64,000 nucleotides of DNA. It comes from Cephalopachus bancanus. Its lineage: Eukaryota > Chordata > Mammalia > Primates > Tarsiidae. Positions 47,286 through 59,012 of the stretch are shown piece by piece. Position numbers and translations under genes: made by a program. Location of the stretch: positions 882,001 through 946,000 of the forward strand of contig JAPVLO010000570.1 in the NCBI GenBank assembly GCA_027257055.1. The letters run 5' to 3'. How positions within the stretch are numbered: position 1 is the first letter of the stretch; each line of letters opens with the position of its first letter. The notes under the pieces are model-generated. The model had not been told where the DNA came from. It saw only the letters and a list, made by a program, of their open reading frames with translations, and searched no databases.

Positions 47286-48737
47286 TTCTATCTTAATCAC
47301 CTGAAAATTCTAAACTACACACTTACTGTCTTGAGAAGAAAGAATCTAGACGTTTAGTCTACCACCTAAGTAAGTAAACTTTGTCTCTGGTAGAACTTTT
47401 TACTATATTTGGCATTCTTAAGTGTGTCTACATCCATTTATTTGCTCATTTATACATTCATCTAGTCATCAAGTATTAAGTGGCCATTTATTCAGTGTCT
47501 AGTTCTTTGATTAGTCCTAAGAGTCATAAAAATTAATCTCACATATATTTCATTTCTAAATACTTACATTGCAAGGCTTATACAAGGTAGACTCACGAGC
47601 TAAATCCTGATCATAGACATAGAGTTTTGGTCAGCACAATATTTTTGTTACTTTGCTTATTGTTTTTATATCTTTTTGATAGAAGCATATATTTTCTAGT
47701 TTTGCTGTAGTATTCTCCTACATTAACTAACAAGCTTTGGAATGTTTTGTGTTTAAGATTCTTACATTTCAATCTGGCTTGAAAAATATGAATGTAAACA
47801 AACAATGAAGAAAAAATATTTATAAATAAATATGTTCTAGGTTTCGTTTCATCTGTAAAATGAGGATGTTGATTTAAATAATCTTTAAGCCTTAATGTTT
47901 TATAATATCAGAATACTACTAGTAATATAAGCTTTAGGAAGATAACATTGGTATGGCCTAAAACACTCAAGGAAGAGTTCAAGGAAAAGGTATGACCTGA
48001 GTTTAACCATTCAGGATGGAAAAAAATTGAGAGTGAAAAGTGTTGATGATACAGGTAACAGAAGTTTATGGGAAATGATGTGAACAAAAAAAATGCACAT
48101 GAGGTCTCTATGAGATAGTTACTAGATTAATGTAGTTGTGTCAGATATTTTCTATGGCAAAGTAAGGGAAGCTCAGATTCTAATGGTAGGATAGCCTTGA
48201 ATGCTATCTTAAGTGTGAAGTTTTTCTGTGGTGATGTAGAACCATTGTAGGATTGTGCATAGGGAATTTACACAATTTTCCATAAAGGTAGATACTTTTT
48301 ATTTATTAGCTCCCTGCTATGGCTTCAATAAGTAGAAAGCACCATATGCATCATAGATTTTTGAATAAACACATTAAATAAATAATGGAAGCATTAGTTA
48401 TGCAACATTGGTGAAAGTGAGGGAACAAAATAAACTCAAGATTGATTAGAAGGCATTATCAGTCATCTAAAAGCAAGATGTTGGTTTAATTGAATTTAAG
48501 TGGAAAAATGGAATGTTCTGCCTTGAGACAAATTATTTAGTTGAAAACTAAGGTTTCACAGCCTAAGAAAATTGAAAAAAAATCAGTAAATCATAAAAAG
48601 TGTTTCCACCAGTCTCCTCACTCATTTTCTAAGGAAAAAAAGACAAACAATGAACATTCACACTAAATTCTATTTTTAATTTGCCTATATGGAATTCTAA
48701 GATATCTAGAAACCAAATATGCACTTAATATTGTGAC
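47286..48737. other. AT-rich sequence between L1-H and L1-I
   Basis: No gene. It contains a MIR fragment (47835-47915) and, at about 47950-48270, a stretch resembling a mammalian-wide old repeat ('aaggaagagttcaaggaaaa' ... 'gccttgaatgctatcttaag' ... 'gaaccattgtaggattgtgc') whose family I cannot name with certainty. The rest is unassigned. Confidence 0.5.
47835..47915 (+). mobile_element. MIR-type SINE fragment
   Basis: 'gtttcatctgtaaaatgagg' followed by 'atgttgatttaaataatctt' and 'taagccttaatgttttataa' matches the conserved core and 3' part of MIR elements (catctgtaaaatgagg...gat.atct..aag..c). Confidence 0.6.
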
Positions 48738-48880
48738 TTTCAGAAGTTAGAAAGATGGTAGCTGAACCTGGCAGACTGTGAGAGTCCTGGTGTGAGTGAG
48801 TGAATGTATGGAAAATTTTGCATATGTGCTGGTGAGCGAGTGGGGGTTTGAATGTCAGACAGAGTGAGGGCTAGGGAGCT

Positions 48881-49042
48881 AGTGGCCAAGGCTCTCCTGG
48901 TGCAGCAGCTGGTGCTGCAGCTGCTGGGCTTGGACCAGAGTGATTCCCAAGATGCAGAAACAAAGTGTCATTTTTTTATCAACAAAATCCTTCCTTGGAA
49001 GAAAATGCTGGGAGAGATTGCCTAAGAAGGGGCTCATGAGCA
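48881..49042 (+). repeat. L1-I 5' UTR tandem unit 1
   Basis: First of two direct repeats of about 162-170 bp: 'agtggccaaggctc', 'cagctggtgctgcagct' (48906 on), 'gcagaaacaaagtgtcattt' (48954 on), then 'gggagaga' at 49010. Confidence 0.8.
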
Positions 49043-49205
49043 AGTGGCAAGGCTCATGAGCCTTGGTGCAACAGCTGGTGCTGCAGCTCCTCTGCTTGGT
49101 CCCTGACTCTTCCCAGGTTGCAGAAGCCAAGCGTCATTTTATTTTTTAAAATGGGCAAAAGATTTCCTGTGAAGAAGTGGCAGGGAGAGACAACCAAGGC
49201 AGACT
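49043..49205 (+). repeat. L1-I 5' UTR tandem unit 2
   Basis: Second unit with the same landmarks shifted by 162-173 bp: 'agtggcaaggctc', 'cagctggtgctgcagct' (49072 on), 'gcagaagccaagcgtcattt' (49120 on), 'gggagaga' at 49183. The mirror element L1-H shows only one unit. Confidence 0.8.
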
Positions 49206-52200
49206 CTGCCTCACCACTGCAGCAGGAGAGAATGCCAGTTTCAGATTTTGCCTCACCACTTCAGTGCCTGGCCAGACATTGGCAACAGGGGCTGTGGAGG
49301 GAGTCCAGAGGCAAAGTCCCACAGAAGAGGACAGGAGAAGCACCCATCACCATCTTGAAAGTGGAGAAGGAAAGTGCCCTGACTTGCTCACCACAGAGCA
49401 ACATTTGATCTCTGTGACTGGTGGACCAACTACTCAGGAGTTGATCATGGCCCAGAGGGAAAATATTGAAAGCACAAACTTTGGAGGGACCAGATGAGTG
49501 CTGAGTTCCAGGCATCACACAGCCTACGCTGATCCAGTGGCAGAAAAAAGGGTGTGTCCAGAAAAGGGCAAGGAAAGACTTGAAAGAGATCAGTGGTAGT
49601 TCTGAGTCTGACCAAAACCTCCTCCTCTCCAGCAATCCTCTCAACATCAGACCCACACAACTGGGCCACAACCGAGATGGACAAACCCAGGTAGAGCCTT
49701 GAAGTCAGTCACAATAGGAGAACTCCATTCCAGGATTGACCTGCTGGGACACCTCCTGAGAGAACATACCTGGGGAAGAGACAATCCCACACCTCCCCAT
49801 GAGAGGAGATCTCCCTGACCATACAAGAGTGGGAAAGGAGGACTGCAACCACTCCCACCTACACTGACCCTCTTTTTTCCCTGCTTCAGACACTGAGGAG
49901 AGAGTGAAAGAGGTGGCTCTGCAGGAGAGACCTGATTAGAGAAACAATTTCAGAGCCAGGTATACGAAGGCAGGTTTTTTTGTTTTTTGTTCTTACCTTT
50001 TTCAATTTTTAGTTTTTATTCTTAACTTTTTAAAACTTTTTGTCTCTTTGTTTGTTAGTTCATCTATTTTAAAAATATTTTTTTCTTTCTGCATGAATGT
50101 GTATATGAGGGTTTGACCTGCATCCTCCCAATTTTTTTCTTTTTTCTTTTATTTTTCTGTTTATTTCTTCTTTTATTTTTTTGTTTTCTGTTTATGTGTG
50201 TATGTGAATAATTGAGTGTTCATCATTCAATTTTGTTGTTGTTGTTGGTTTGTTTGTGCTCTTCTGTTCTTCAGGGTTTTTTTTACTTTCATTTTTTATA
50301 GTTTAAGTTGTGTATCAAAATAAGTGTGATGGTTTGATCTAAATTCCTTTTTTCCCTGTCTTTCTATTTTTCTTCTCCATTCACTTTGAGCTAGGAGTGT
50401 GTATGTCTGTGTTCAGTTCTCCTGGTTTGTTTTTGTTGCTGTTTGTTTTGTTTCACTTTGTTGTCATTCCAGTTTGTTTTGGGATGTGTGTGTATGTCTG
50501 TGTGTGTTTATTGTTTCTTGCATTGGTTTCTGCTTTGTCTCATCATATAGAGTGGTGTTGGAAAGTGGGCCTCAGGGAACACATATCATAATAAGTGAAC
50601 ATTGCAATTTGCAAGTAGTTTCTGAATCCTAGCACACCATCCTCAACTTTATTCAACTTTAAAAAACTACAAGAGACAGCAAAGCTTCCCATCCACTGTC
50701 CTATTTCTAAAGGGAACAAATCCAGAGCATGGATCAGGGAAGAAGAGAAGACTGAAGGGAAAGCCTCTCCCACTGACACTGAATAGCAAAACTAAAGATA
50801 AAAACAAGAGATTTTTCAAAAATGAGGAAAAATAAATTTTAAAAAGACCACAGACAATTTCAAGTGTAACAAAGAGAAAACTCCTGAAAAATCAGATCTG
50901 GATGTCCAAACAATGAAAGCCACCAATGACTGGCCCCAGAATATGACAGGGAGTAAGGAATGAATGGAAAGAGTAAATAAGACAAGAAAGGCAAGCTGCA
51001 ACACTGAAAGAACTTGTAACAGAGCTTTTTGGCAATAAAAAATGTCATCCAAGAAATAAATACCAGGATGACAACCATGGAAAGCAAAATTAATCTAGCT
51101 GAAGAAAAAAATTCAGAACTTGAAGATCAAAACACGGAACTAACCTGATCTGTAAAAAACATAGAGGGAAGACTCAGAAAGAAGAACAAAACCTACAAAA
51201 GAAATGTGATTATATCAAGAGGCTAAACCTGTGCCTCATTAGTATCCCAGAAGAAAAAAAGAAAATGGAGAACAACTTGGAGCAAGTATTCCAGGAGGTA
51301 AACCAAGAAACTTTCCCCATCTCACCAGAGATGTGACCAGCAAAGTACAAGAGATACAGAGAACCATCAAAAGACAACAAATAAGAAGACCAACCCTTAG
51401 ACACATAGTAATTCACCTACACAAAGTAGACACAAAAGAAAAAATCCTAAAGGCAGCAAGAGAGAAAGTTCATAAGGACTACTAGGGAACACCAATCAGA
51501 ATAGCAGCAGAACTATCAGCAGAAACACTACAAACAAGAAGGGACTGGAGTTCTATATTCAAGGTCCTCAAAGATAAACAAATTTCAACCAATAATTTCC
51601 TATTCACCCAAGGTGAACTTCAATAGTGGTGGAGAATTAAAATCCTTCCCCGACATCCAATCCCTAATTCAGCTTCCAGACAAGCTCTATAGGAGACACT
51701 TAAAAAGGTACTAAGCACAAAAGAAAGAAAAAAAGAATGACCACACACTTCCCAAGTGAACAGCAGAGGACAGAATCAACAGAGAATACAGCACAATAAG
51801 AAGCTTAAAACATACACATACACCAACCCCAAAGCCCAAAGCAAACAAGCAAACAAAGAAAAAAACGTTATAAGAACCTTATAGCAGGGATAAACAATCA
51901 CATTTAAATAATCAGCCTGAATGTGAATGGACTAAGTGCACCACTGAAAAGACACATGGCAAACTGAATAAGAAACCTTGACTCAATTATTTGTTGCATT
52001 CAGGAAACTCATCTCAACACAAGGGATACACACAGGCTCAAAGTTAGAGGATGGAAAATGAGTTTTCGGGCAAATGGATCACAAAAAAGTCAGGAGTCAC
52101 TATCTTAATATCAGACAAAGCAAACTTTGAGCTATCAAAATTTTAAAAGATGCAAAAGGACACTAATAATGATAAAAGGTTCAATCGCTCAACAAGAATT

Positions 52201-52473
52201 ATCCATTCTACACATATATATTCACCCAACACAGGAGCAACAACATTTATAAAGCAACTATTAAGTAAATCATTAAAATGATATTGACACTAACAATATT
52301 ATAGCAGAGTACTTGAATATTCAACTAATAGCCCTAGACACATCATTGATGCAAAAAATCAACAAGAGATTCGAAATATAAACTTGACACTCGACCATAT
52401 GGACTTAATAATTACCTACTAATTATTACACCCAACAACCACAGAATATACATTCTACTCATCACCACTTGGA

Positions 52474-53541
52474 ATGTACTTCAAGATGGATCACATCCTT
52501 GGCCATACAGCAAGCATAAACAAATTCATAAGGTTGAAATCTTGCCATGCACATTCTCAGACCACAGTGAAAAAAATAAATATCAACACCAACAAAATTT
52601 CCCCAAAGCCCACAAAGACATGGACACTAAGCAGCATGATGCTGAACAACTACTGAACCAACACTGAAATCAAAGCAGAAATTTAAAAATTCCTTGAAAC
52701 AAATGAAAATGAAGAAACATCTTACCAAAACATCTGTGATGCCATGAAAGCAGCTCTCAGAGGGGAATTTATATCTCTATGAGCACACATTAAGAACACG
52801 GAAAGATCACAAGTTGAGAGCCTCACAAATCACCCAAAGGAGCTGGAAAGGGAAGACCACCATAACCCCAAGTTTAGCAGAAGAACCCAAATTATCAAAA
52901 TAATAGCCCAAATATGGGACATAAAAGACAAAAATATCATAGAAAACATCAACAAAACAAAAAGCTGCTTGTTTGAAAGAATTAACAGGATTGATAGATT
53001 CCCTAGCAAGAACAACCAAGAAAAAGAGAGCAAAACCCAAATAAGCACAAACAGAAATACAGAAGATCAAATCACAACTAACCCCAAAGAAATACAAAAG
53101 ATTATCAGAGATTACTATCTACACTTATATGGAAACAATCTTGATTACCTAAATGAAATTGAGGATATTCTGACATCACACAACCCAGGTTGAAAGAAGA
53201 CACTGAGACACTAAATAGACCAAGCACAACCCAGGAAATTGACAACATCATATGAAAACCACCTACAAAAATAAAGTCCTGGACCAGATGTCTTTCCAGT
53301 GGAATCCTCATGCAAAGAGGAGCTGATACAAATCATATTGAAAGTATTCCAGGCAATTGAGAAAGATGGAATTTTCCCCAAATCATTTTTTGAAGCTAAT
53401 ATCACACTGTTATCCAAACCGGGTAAAGATCCAACAAAAAAAAGAGAACTACAGGCCAATATTTCTTATGAACATAGATGCAAAAATTCTCAACAAGATT
53501 CTAGCATATTGGAACCAAAAACACACACACACAGAGAATGA
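52474..53541 (+). pseudogene. L1-I ORF2 fragments
   Basis: Three open pieces of one broken ORF2: endonuclease end (MDHILGHTASINKFIRLKSC, 52474-52656, where the SDH block has decayed to SQTTVKK), linker (NTEDQITTNPKEIQKIIRDY, 52969-53193) and fingers ([20 protein letters not shown], then [12 protein letters not shown], 53299-53541). Each lies in a different frame or is split by stops. Confidence 0.75.
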
Positions 53542-55030
53542 TTCCAGAGAGGAATGTAGTGATAATGAATCATTCAACCTCATTCATTCATAATCAGGCA
53601 ATAACATGCATTTTTCTCATTATGTTCTCTTATTAATAGGACTTAGAGAAGATGTGTGGCCAATATCACTTTCTCTTATCATCATTACTTAAATGAAGAA
53701 CAACTACCAGCATTTATAAAAAAGAAAACACCTTTATCTTGTTAGTCAGTTTTACTATTTTAAGCATAGAATTATATAGTTTTCTCTAAAAACATCCTAA
53801 AAGAAATTTCAAGATAGCTTCAGTAAGTGCAGACTGGTAATTTACTGCCTGATGTATATGATTCCAAAGCTTGTTCATTTCATGATACATTCTCTTTATA
53901 TAGGGAACACATATTGCATCAGATGAAAATTGTGAGCACCCAGACTAATTATTGTGATTAATTTAATGGTTTTAAACAAACCAATCTAAAGCTCATACAA
54001 ACTGCTTTCTCCTTTATTGTCTTAAGGTTAAAATAAAAACTTGATCGTTCACATGTTTGTTTTTTTGATTTCATCTTTATCACATTTCTCTTTTCTAGAA
54101 CTTACTTCTGAGTACCACTTTAGGTTTTGCTTGTTTCTTTGTTTTCAGGTTTCAGCCCAAGTTCTATGTTAATGCTAATTATCCCTGAAATACCAATTTG
54201 CTTTATTTGCGATTCCTCATTTTTAATTTATCTTAAATTGAAACAATATTCTTTAAAAACTGAAGCTATAATAAATCAATGGAACCTACTCACAGGTAAT
54301 TGTCAGAAATTTTTTCTATTTTTCAATTCAAGCTAGCAGACCTTGGAGAGCATTTCTAGAATGTTCCTCCTGCTCACCCTGGAGGCTCCAGGCTTTTGTT
54401 ATGCCTGATTCCAGCACTCTTTTCAATTTCAAGATCCAGCTGGTCATCATGTGTCATGTTATTGACCTTAAGGATAAGGAAGCAAATAAAACTTTTTAAC
54501 TCAAGCAAATTAAGATTTCCTTACTTACACTTTCAACAGATTACCTCATATTGGACACCTCTTTTTCTCAAAGAAAAGTCAGTCATATGCGTTGTAATTT
54601 TTTTGTCTCTTTAGAAGAGCCACTTACATTTTCCAGCGCTGTTATTATATCTTAGCTATTACAGTTATTATTTGAAGACTTTAGGATGAGTAGTTATGTA
54701 GGGTTGCTTCTATACAAGTGACCCTTAATCCAGGAAAGAAGGAGAAAGGGTATTTATGACAAAGATTGGAGACTCAAAATTTCAAGGATCCCAACATTCA
54801 GGCACTCTTGGTAGGTGTTGAAGAAGCTTTATACTACAGAGCCCTGTCTATAATACAAAGTTTCTATAAAGTGTGGACTTATTTTATGCCACTTCAGAAG
54901 CAGCTTCAGGGTACTATATGATGTAAATAACAGCAAGAAATGAGATGAAATGTGCTATTCTGTGTTGGGAAGTATCACACTGGTTTGCTTCATAATCATC
55001 TTTTTGTTTCTTTATTTCCTTGTTTTTATT
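53530..55030. other. Unassigned AT-rich sequence
   Basis: About 1.5 kb with no repeat family I recognise and no open frame resembling a protein (54127-54336 and 54396-54614 are open but without family features). Confidence 0.5.
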
Positions 55031-55650
55031 TTGTCTTTTTTATTTCAAAACTTTAAGGTTTTTACAAATGGGTTTTACTACATTATATATTTTTTACAAA
55101 TGGTTTTTACTACATTATATAATATTGGTTGTATTAAATAGTGGTGAAGACATCTGTGTTTTAAGTGTACCCATCACCCTTATTAGTGCACATTGTACCC
55201 AATAGGAGATTTTTCATCCCTGTGCTTTTACCATCTTCTCCCTTCTGAGTCTCCATTATCCATTATACAATTTTATATGACTTTGCAGACTCTTAGCTTA
55301 GTTTCTACTTATAAGGGGAAAACATGTGGTATTTGGCTTACCCTTGCTGAGTTACTTCATTTAGGATAATGGTCTCCAGTTCCAATTAAGTTGCTACAAA
55401 ATACATTATTTCATTCTTTTTATGGCTGAGTAATAGTCATCTATATACACATATACATATATATGCTAATTATCCACTGATGAGTTGATGAGAGTTTAGA
55501 TTTATTCCACATCTTAGCAATTGTGAATTGCACTGTGATAAACATATGAGTAAAGGTGTCTTTTTTGAATAAAAGTATATTTTTCTTTGGGTAGATACTA
55601 AATAGTTGGACTGCTATATTGAATAGTAGATCTACTTTTAGTTAAAGATT
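55031..55650 (-). mobile_element. Old L1 3' end fragment, antisense
   Basis: Reversed L1 3' UTR and ORF2 end of an old family: 'gtacccatcaccctt', 'gtacccaataggagattttt', 'ttagcttagtttctacttat', 'ttcatttaggataatggtct', 'atggctgagtaatagtcatc', 'ttgtgaattgcactgtgata'. A 30-bp tandem duplication lies at its left edge (55059-55119). Confidence 0.82.
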
Positions 55651-56314
55651 CAGTATAGCAGTCCTTATAAAAATTTGAGCCATCCTAAAAGCAAACCTTA
55701 GAGGTCTCCAGGTAGTCACCATGACTTCTGAGCACATACAATTTCTGAAGGGTCTAGGAATAAGAGTGGAAGTTATTGACAGCAACATAGCCTATTAATT
55801 GAGATGAATCGAGTTACTGGGAGTAAATCATGGCATTTGTCATTGTTAGTGTTGAAATTCCAGAAAATTTTGCTTACTTTTTATTCATGGTGAAATCTGG
55901 TTAGATTAGAGTTTCAGAAATACAAATTCTTTAGGGCCATCTAATATCCATAGGAAGAATTGGGAGACAAAGATTGTATTATACAAAATAATGCATATTT
56001 TTGATGACTCTTTAGCCTTGATGTAGTGTGGAAAGGCAAACATATTTTTGATCACCTGATTTAACTAGTTTATTCACCAGTATAAAATACATGTCAAAAT
56101 ATAATATGCTGTAGTGTGTTTATGTTTTGAAAATATAAACATGGGTATTTGGACAGGGAATTTTATAAAATAAAAGTTATTGTTTAATTTTAAAATAATA
56201 TTTTGCTGAAGAAAAAAGGCCTTCTAAAAACTGAATGTTTTCTCTCTGAGTTGTTTATTTTTACTCAGATGTTTTCTCCACTCTAATCTCTCTATTACTA
56301 TGGGGGAAAAATAT
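55651..56314. other. Unassigned sequence 5' of L1-J
   Basis: No gene or repeat family recognised; AT-rich. It ends at the TSD of L1-J. Confidence 0.5.
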
Positions 56315-58061
56315 TAAAAGATAAATTACTATGGGGGGAGAGGCAAGATGATTACTTAGAAGCAGTCTACTGGCGTCTCTCTCATGGAGCAAATCAAAGA
56401 AGAAACCCCAACAGTCAGGGACTCCCAACAACAGGAGAAAGTTGAAATGGAAGATGCACTCCCACAACCTGCAGAAGATCAGTGAAACCAACAGAGAAGA
56501 GGGAGGATAGAGAACAGGTATCAAGTTTTAGAACCAGAAAGCCTTGGGTCCACCGACATTGCATCAAAAACAGAGAGCAGTCTCTGGATATGGGGAAATG
56601 TTGATTGAAGAAAATTAGGAACTCAGCACTCTAGCCACAGAATGGAAGAGTCCTCCGAGCCTCACAGGACTTCAGAATCACATGAAAAAATGGCCTGTTT
56701 ATGGCACAGCTGCATGCTACAAGAGACTACGTGAAAGTGGGAACCCATTTGAGTTCTAGATGGCTACAGATAAACAATTCCTCTCCTTAGAACTTGATAC
56801 CTGCAAGTCGTAAACAGCTCCCAGAATTGTAGGAAACAGGAATCCCCCCCTGCCATTTTCCCAAGGGCAAATTCAGTTGCTACTGTCCTTTCCTGTTTCA
56901 GGCAGGCTGCAATGAGAAACTGTGCTGTTGAAGGAATTTTTTGAGTTCTGAGAGCAGACAGCCTCTAACAATGAAAGGGGAGTGGCAAAGAGCCCTATCA
57001 TCCTGGTAACTTCTCTCTCAGAATGTGAACTGTTGTGCAACAGATGGCCACAGCAGACAGGGACCCTTCCCCCTCCCTGATGTCCACCGAGTGTACATAG
57101 GCAAGGAGCTGGAAAACAGACTGAAGCAAGTTAGATCTAGCCTGTGGGAAAATAAGCCTTGGCGCTAAATGAAACTTTGAGTTCAGAGCATACACATTCT
57201 TGAACAAGGTAAGGTGAACTGAGGTAAGGGAAATCTGTCATCATGGCAATCTCTCTTGCCCCTTGTGAACTATCTTGTACAGTAGAGATGGATTGGCTAT
57301 CCCTGCATAGTGGCCACAGCAAACATGGGACCCATTTTCCACTGAGGTAGCTCTTTATGCACACAGGTGGGGAGGTGGAGATCAGTTAAGATGGACATAC
57401 TCTCACAACCAGATTTTTCACTCAACTCCTCAAAAGCCCAGGGGCTAAGGAACTTTGAGAGCTCCCATAGCTCCACCCATTTCCTAGGTCATCTTCACAC
57501 ATCCCTGAGAAAACAAAGGACAAGCCAAAAGTCATGGTCACTGCCACTACTGTTGACTGTCTCCCGCAAGCAACACCCTTTGGATGGAGGCCAACTGGCA
57601 AAGCTCATTTACGACATCAAAACAGTAATACTGCTCTTAAGGAGGAGATAAATACAAAGTCAAGTCATCATACATCTCACAGACTGAGGCATTAAAAAGC
57701 TACACCAGAGGGTCTTCCAGAGAACCAGTGACCAAACCTCCTTATAATTCAACCCTTGTACTTTCAAATCATGGCATATGTTGAAGCTACCCTCCAGTAC
57801 AAGCCAAATGATTGCATCCTCATAGGACAATCGAACTCAGAAGAGCAGCAGAACTCACAGTGGTTGGGCCTTCACAAATTACCACTACTAGAGGAAGGGA
57901 GAGTGCACCACAAGGGAGCATCATACAGGACAAAAAATAATCTCACAAATGGTCACCCAACAGTAGTAACCTTATCCAACTAAAAACACAATACAGCAAA
58001 AATAAAAAGAGCAGACTCTGCTTTCACAGATGAGGATTAACCAGATAAAAACACTGGAAAT

Positions 58062-58367
58062 GGCCAGGGTCAGTGGCTCAGCCTGCAATCCCTGCACTTT
58101 AGGAGACTGAAGCAAGTGGATTGCCTGAACCTGCAGGTTCACGATCAACCCAGCCAACTTGGCGAGACCTCCTCTCTACAATAAATCAAAAACAATTTAG
58201 CTGGGCAAGTTAGTGCGTGCCTGTAGTTCCAGCTACTTGGAAGACTGAGGGGGAAGGATCACCCAAAGCCCAGCAGGCCGAGGCTGGGGTGTGGCTGTGA
58301 GTGAGATGCTGTACTTCAGCCTGGGTGACAGAGTGAGACTCCAACTCAGACAAACAAACAAAAAACC
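58062..58367 (+). mobile_element. Alu, sense, in L1-J (first of a pair)
   Basis: Dimeric Alu beginning 'ggccagggtcagtggctcag' and ending in acaaacaaacaaaaaa. It is more diverged than its neighbour ('ctgcaatccctgcactttag'). It lies in the 5' UTR of L1-J. Confidence 0.93.
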
Positions 58368-58368
58368 T

Positions 58369-58675
58369 GCCGGGCTTGATGGCTCAGCCTGTAATCCCGT
58401 GCCTTGGGAGACGAGGTGAGTGGATTGCCTGAGCCCACGGGTTCGAGACCCACCTGGGCAACTTGGCGAGACCTCATCTCTACAATAAATCAAAAAAATT
58501 AGCCGGGCATGGTAGGGTGCACCTGTAGTTACAGCTACTTGGAAGGCTGAGGCAGAAGGATCGCTGGAGCCTGGCAGGTCGAGGCTGTGGTGGCCGGGAG
58601 TGGCCACTGCACTCCAGTCTGGGCGAAGGAATGAGACTCCAACTCAAAACAAACAAACAAACAAACAAACAAAAA
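58369..58675 (+). mobile_element. Alu, sense, in L1-J (second of a pair)
   Basis: A less diverged dimer ('gccgggcttgatggctcagc', B box 'gggttcgagacccacc') ending in an (aaac)n tail. It follows the tail of the preceding Alu directly, so it probably inserted into that A-rich tail. Confidence 0.94.
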
Positions 58676-58914
58676 TTGGTAATCCTCAAAGTCTTAACAA
58701 GTTGATACCCATAAAAGGGATTTCCAGATCCCTCCAAAATGACCTGTTCTTGGTGGTAGACATAGAATTCAGATAATAGATACCACAAAAAAAGAAAAAA
58801 AAGAACTTTATCAAGATCCTTGAGAAGATAGACACACAGATCACCCAGACCATGAAAACAGTACAGCAAGTGAAAACTCAGTTGACCATTATAAGAAATG
58901 ACCAATATTAACTC

Positions 58915-59012
58915 CTGGGAATATTAATAATTTAATAATTAATGATTTTAATTTAATAATTTTAAATTATTAAATTTAATAATTTTAAAGAATTTTAATA
59001 ATTAATAATTTT
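58915..59012. repeat. AT-only low-complexity, self-complementary tract
   Basis: Repeated 'taataattt' / 'aaattatta' units in both orientations over nearly 100 bp with almost no G or C, inside the ORF1 region of L1-J. Other L1s here have no such tract at this position. Confidence 0.88.

Larger units (their letters stand above)
48738..53518 (+). mobile_element. L1-I, 5'-complete, 3'-truncated L1, sense
   Basis: It starts 'cagaagttagaaagatggta', the same 5' end type as L1-H, and has a 5' UTR (to about 50780, T-rich at 49970-50380), ORF1 remnants (50800-51490) and ORF2 from about 51890. It breaks off in the reverse-transcriptase fingers ([11 protein letters not shown]) at about 53518, into a short ca-repeat. 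The last 3 kb, with 3' UTR and poly(A), are absent and no TSD was found. A 3' loss is opposite to the usual 5' truncation, so a later deletion or recombination is likely. Confidence 0.88.

Noticed and set aside
49261..49671. 136-codon minus-strand open frame in the L1-I 5' UTR, considered as an ORF0-like antisense gene
   Set aside because: The corresponding position in L1-H has a different, shorter frame (44707-44913) without similar sequence, so the frame is not conserved between two copies of the same 5' UTR type.
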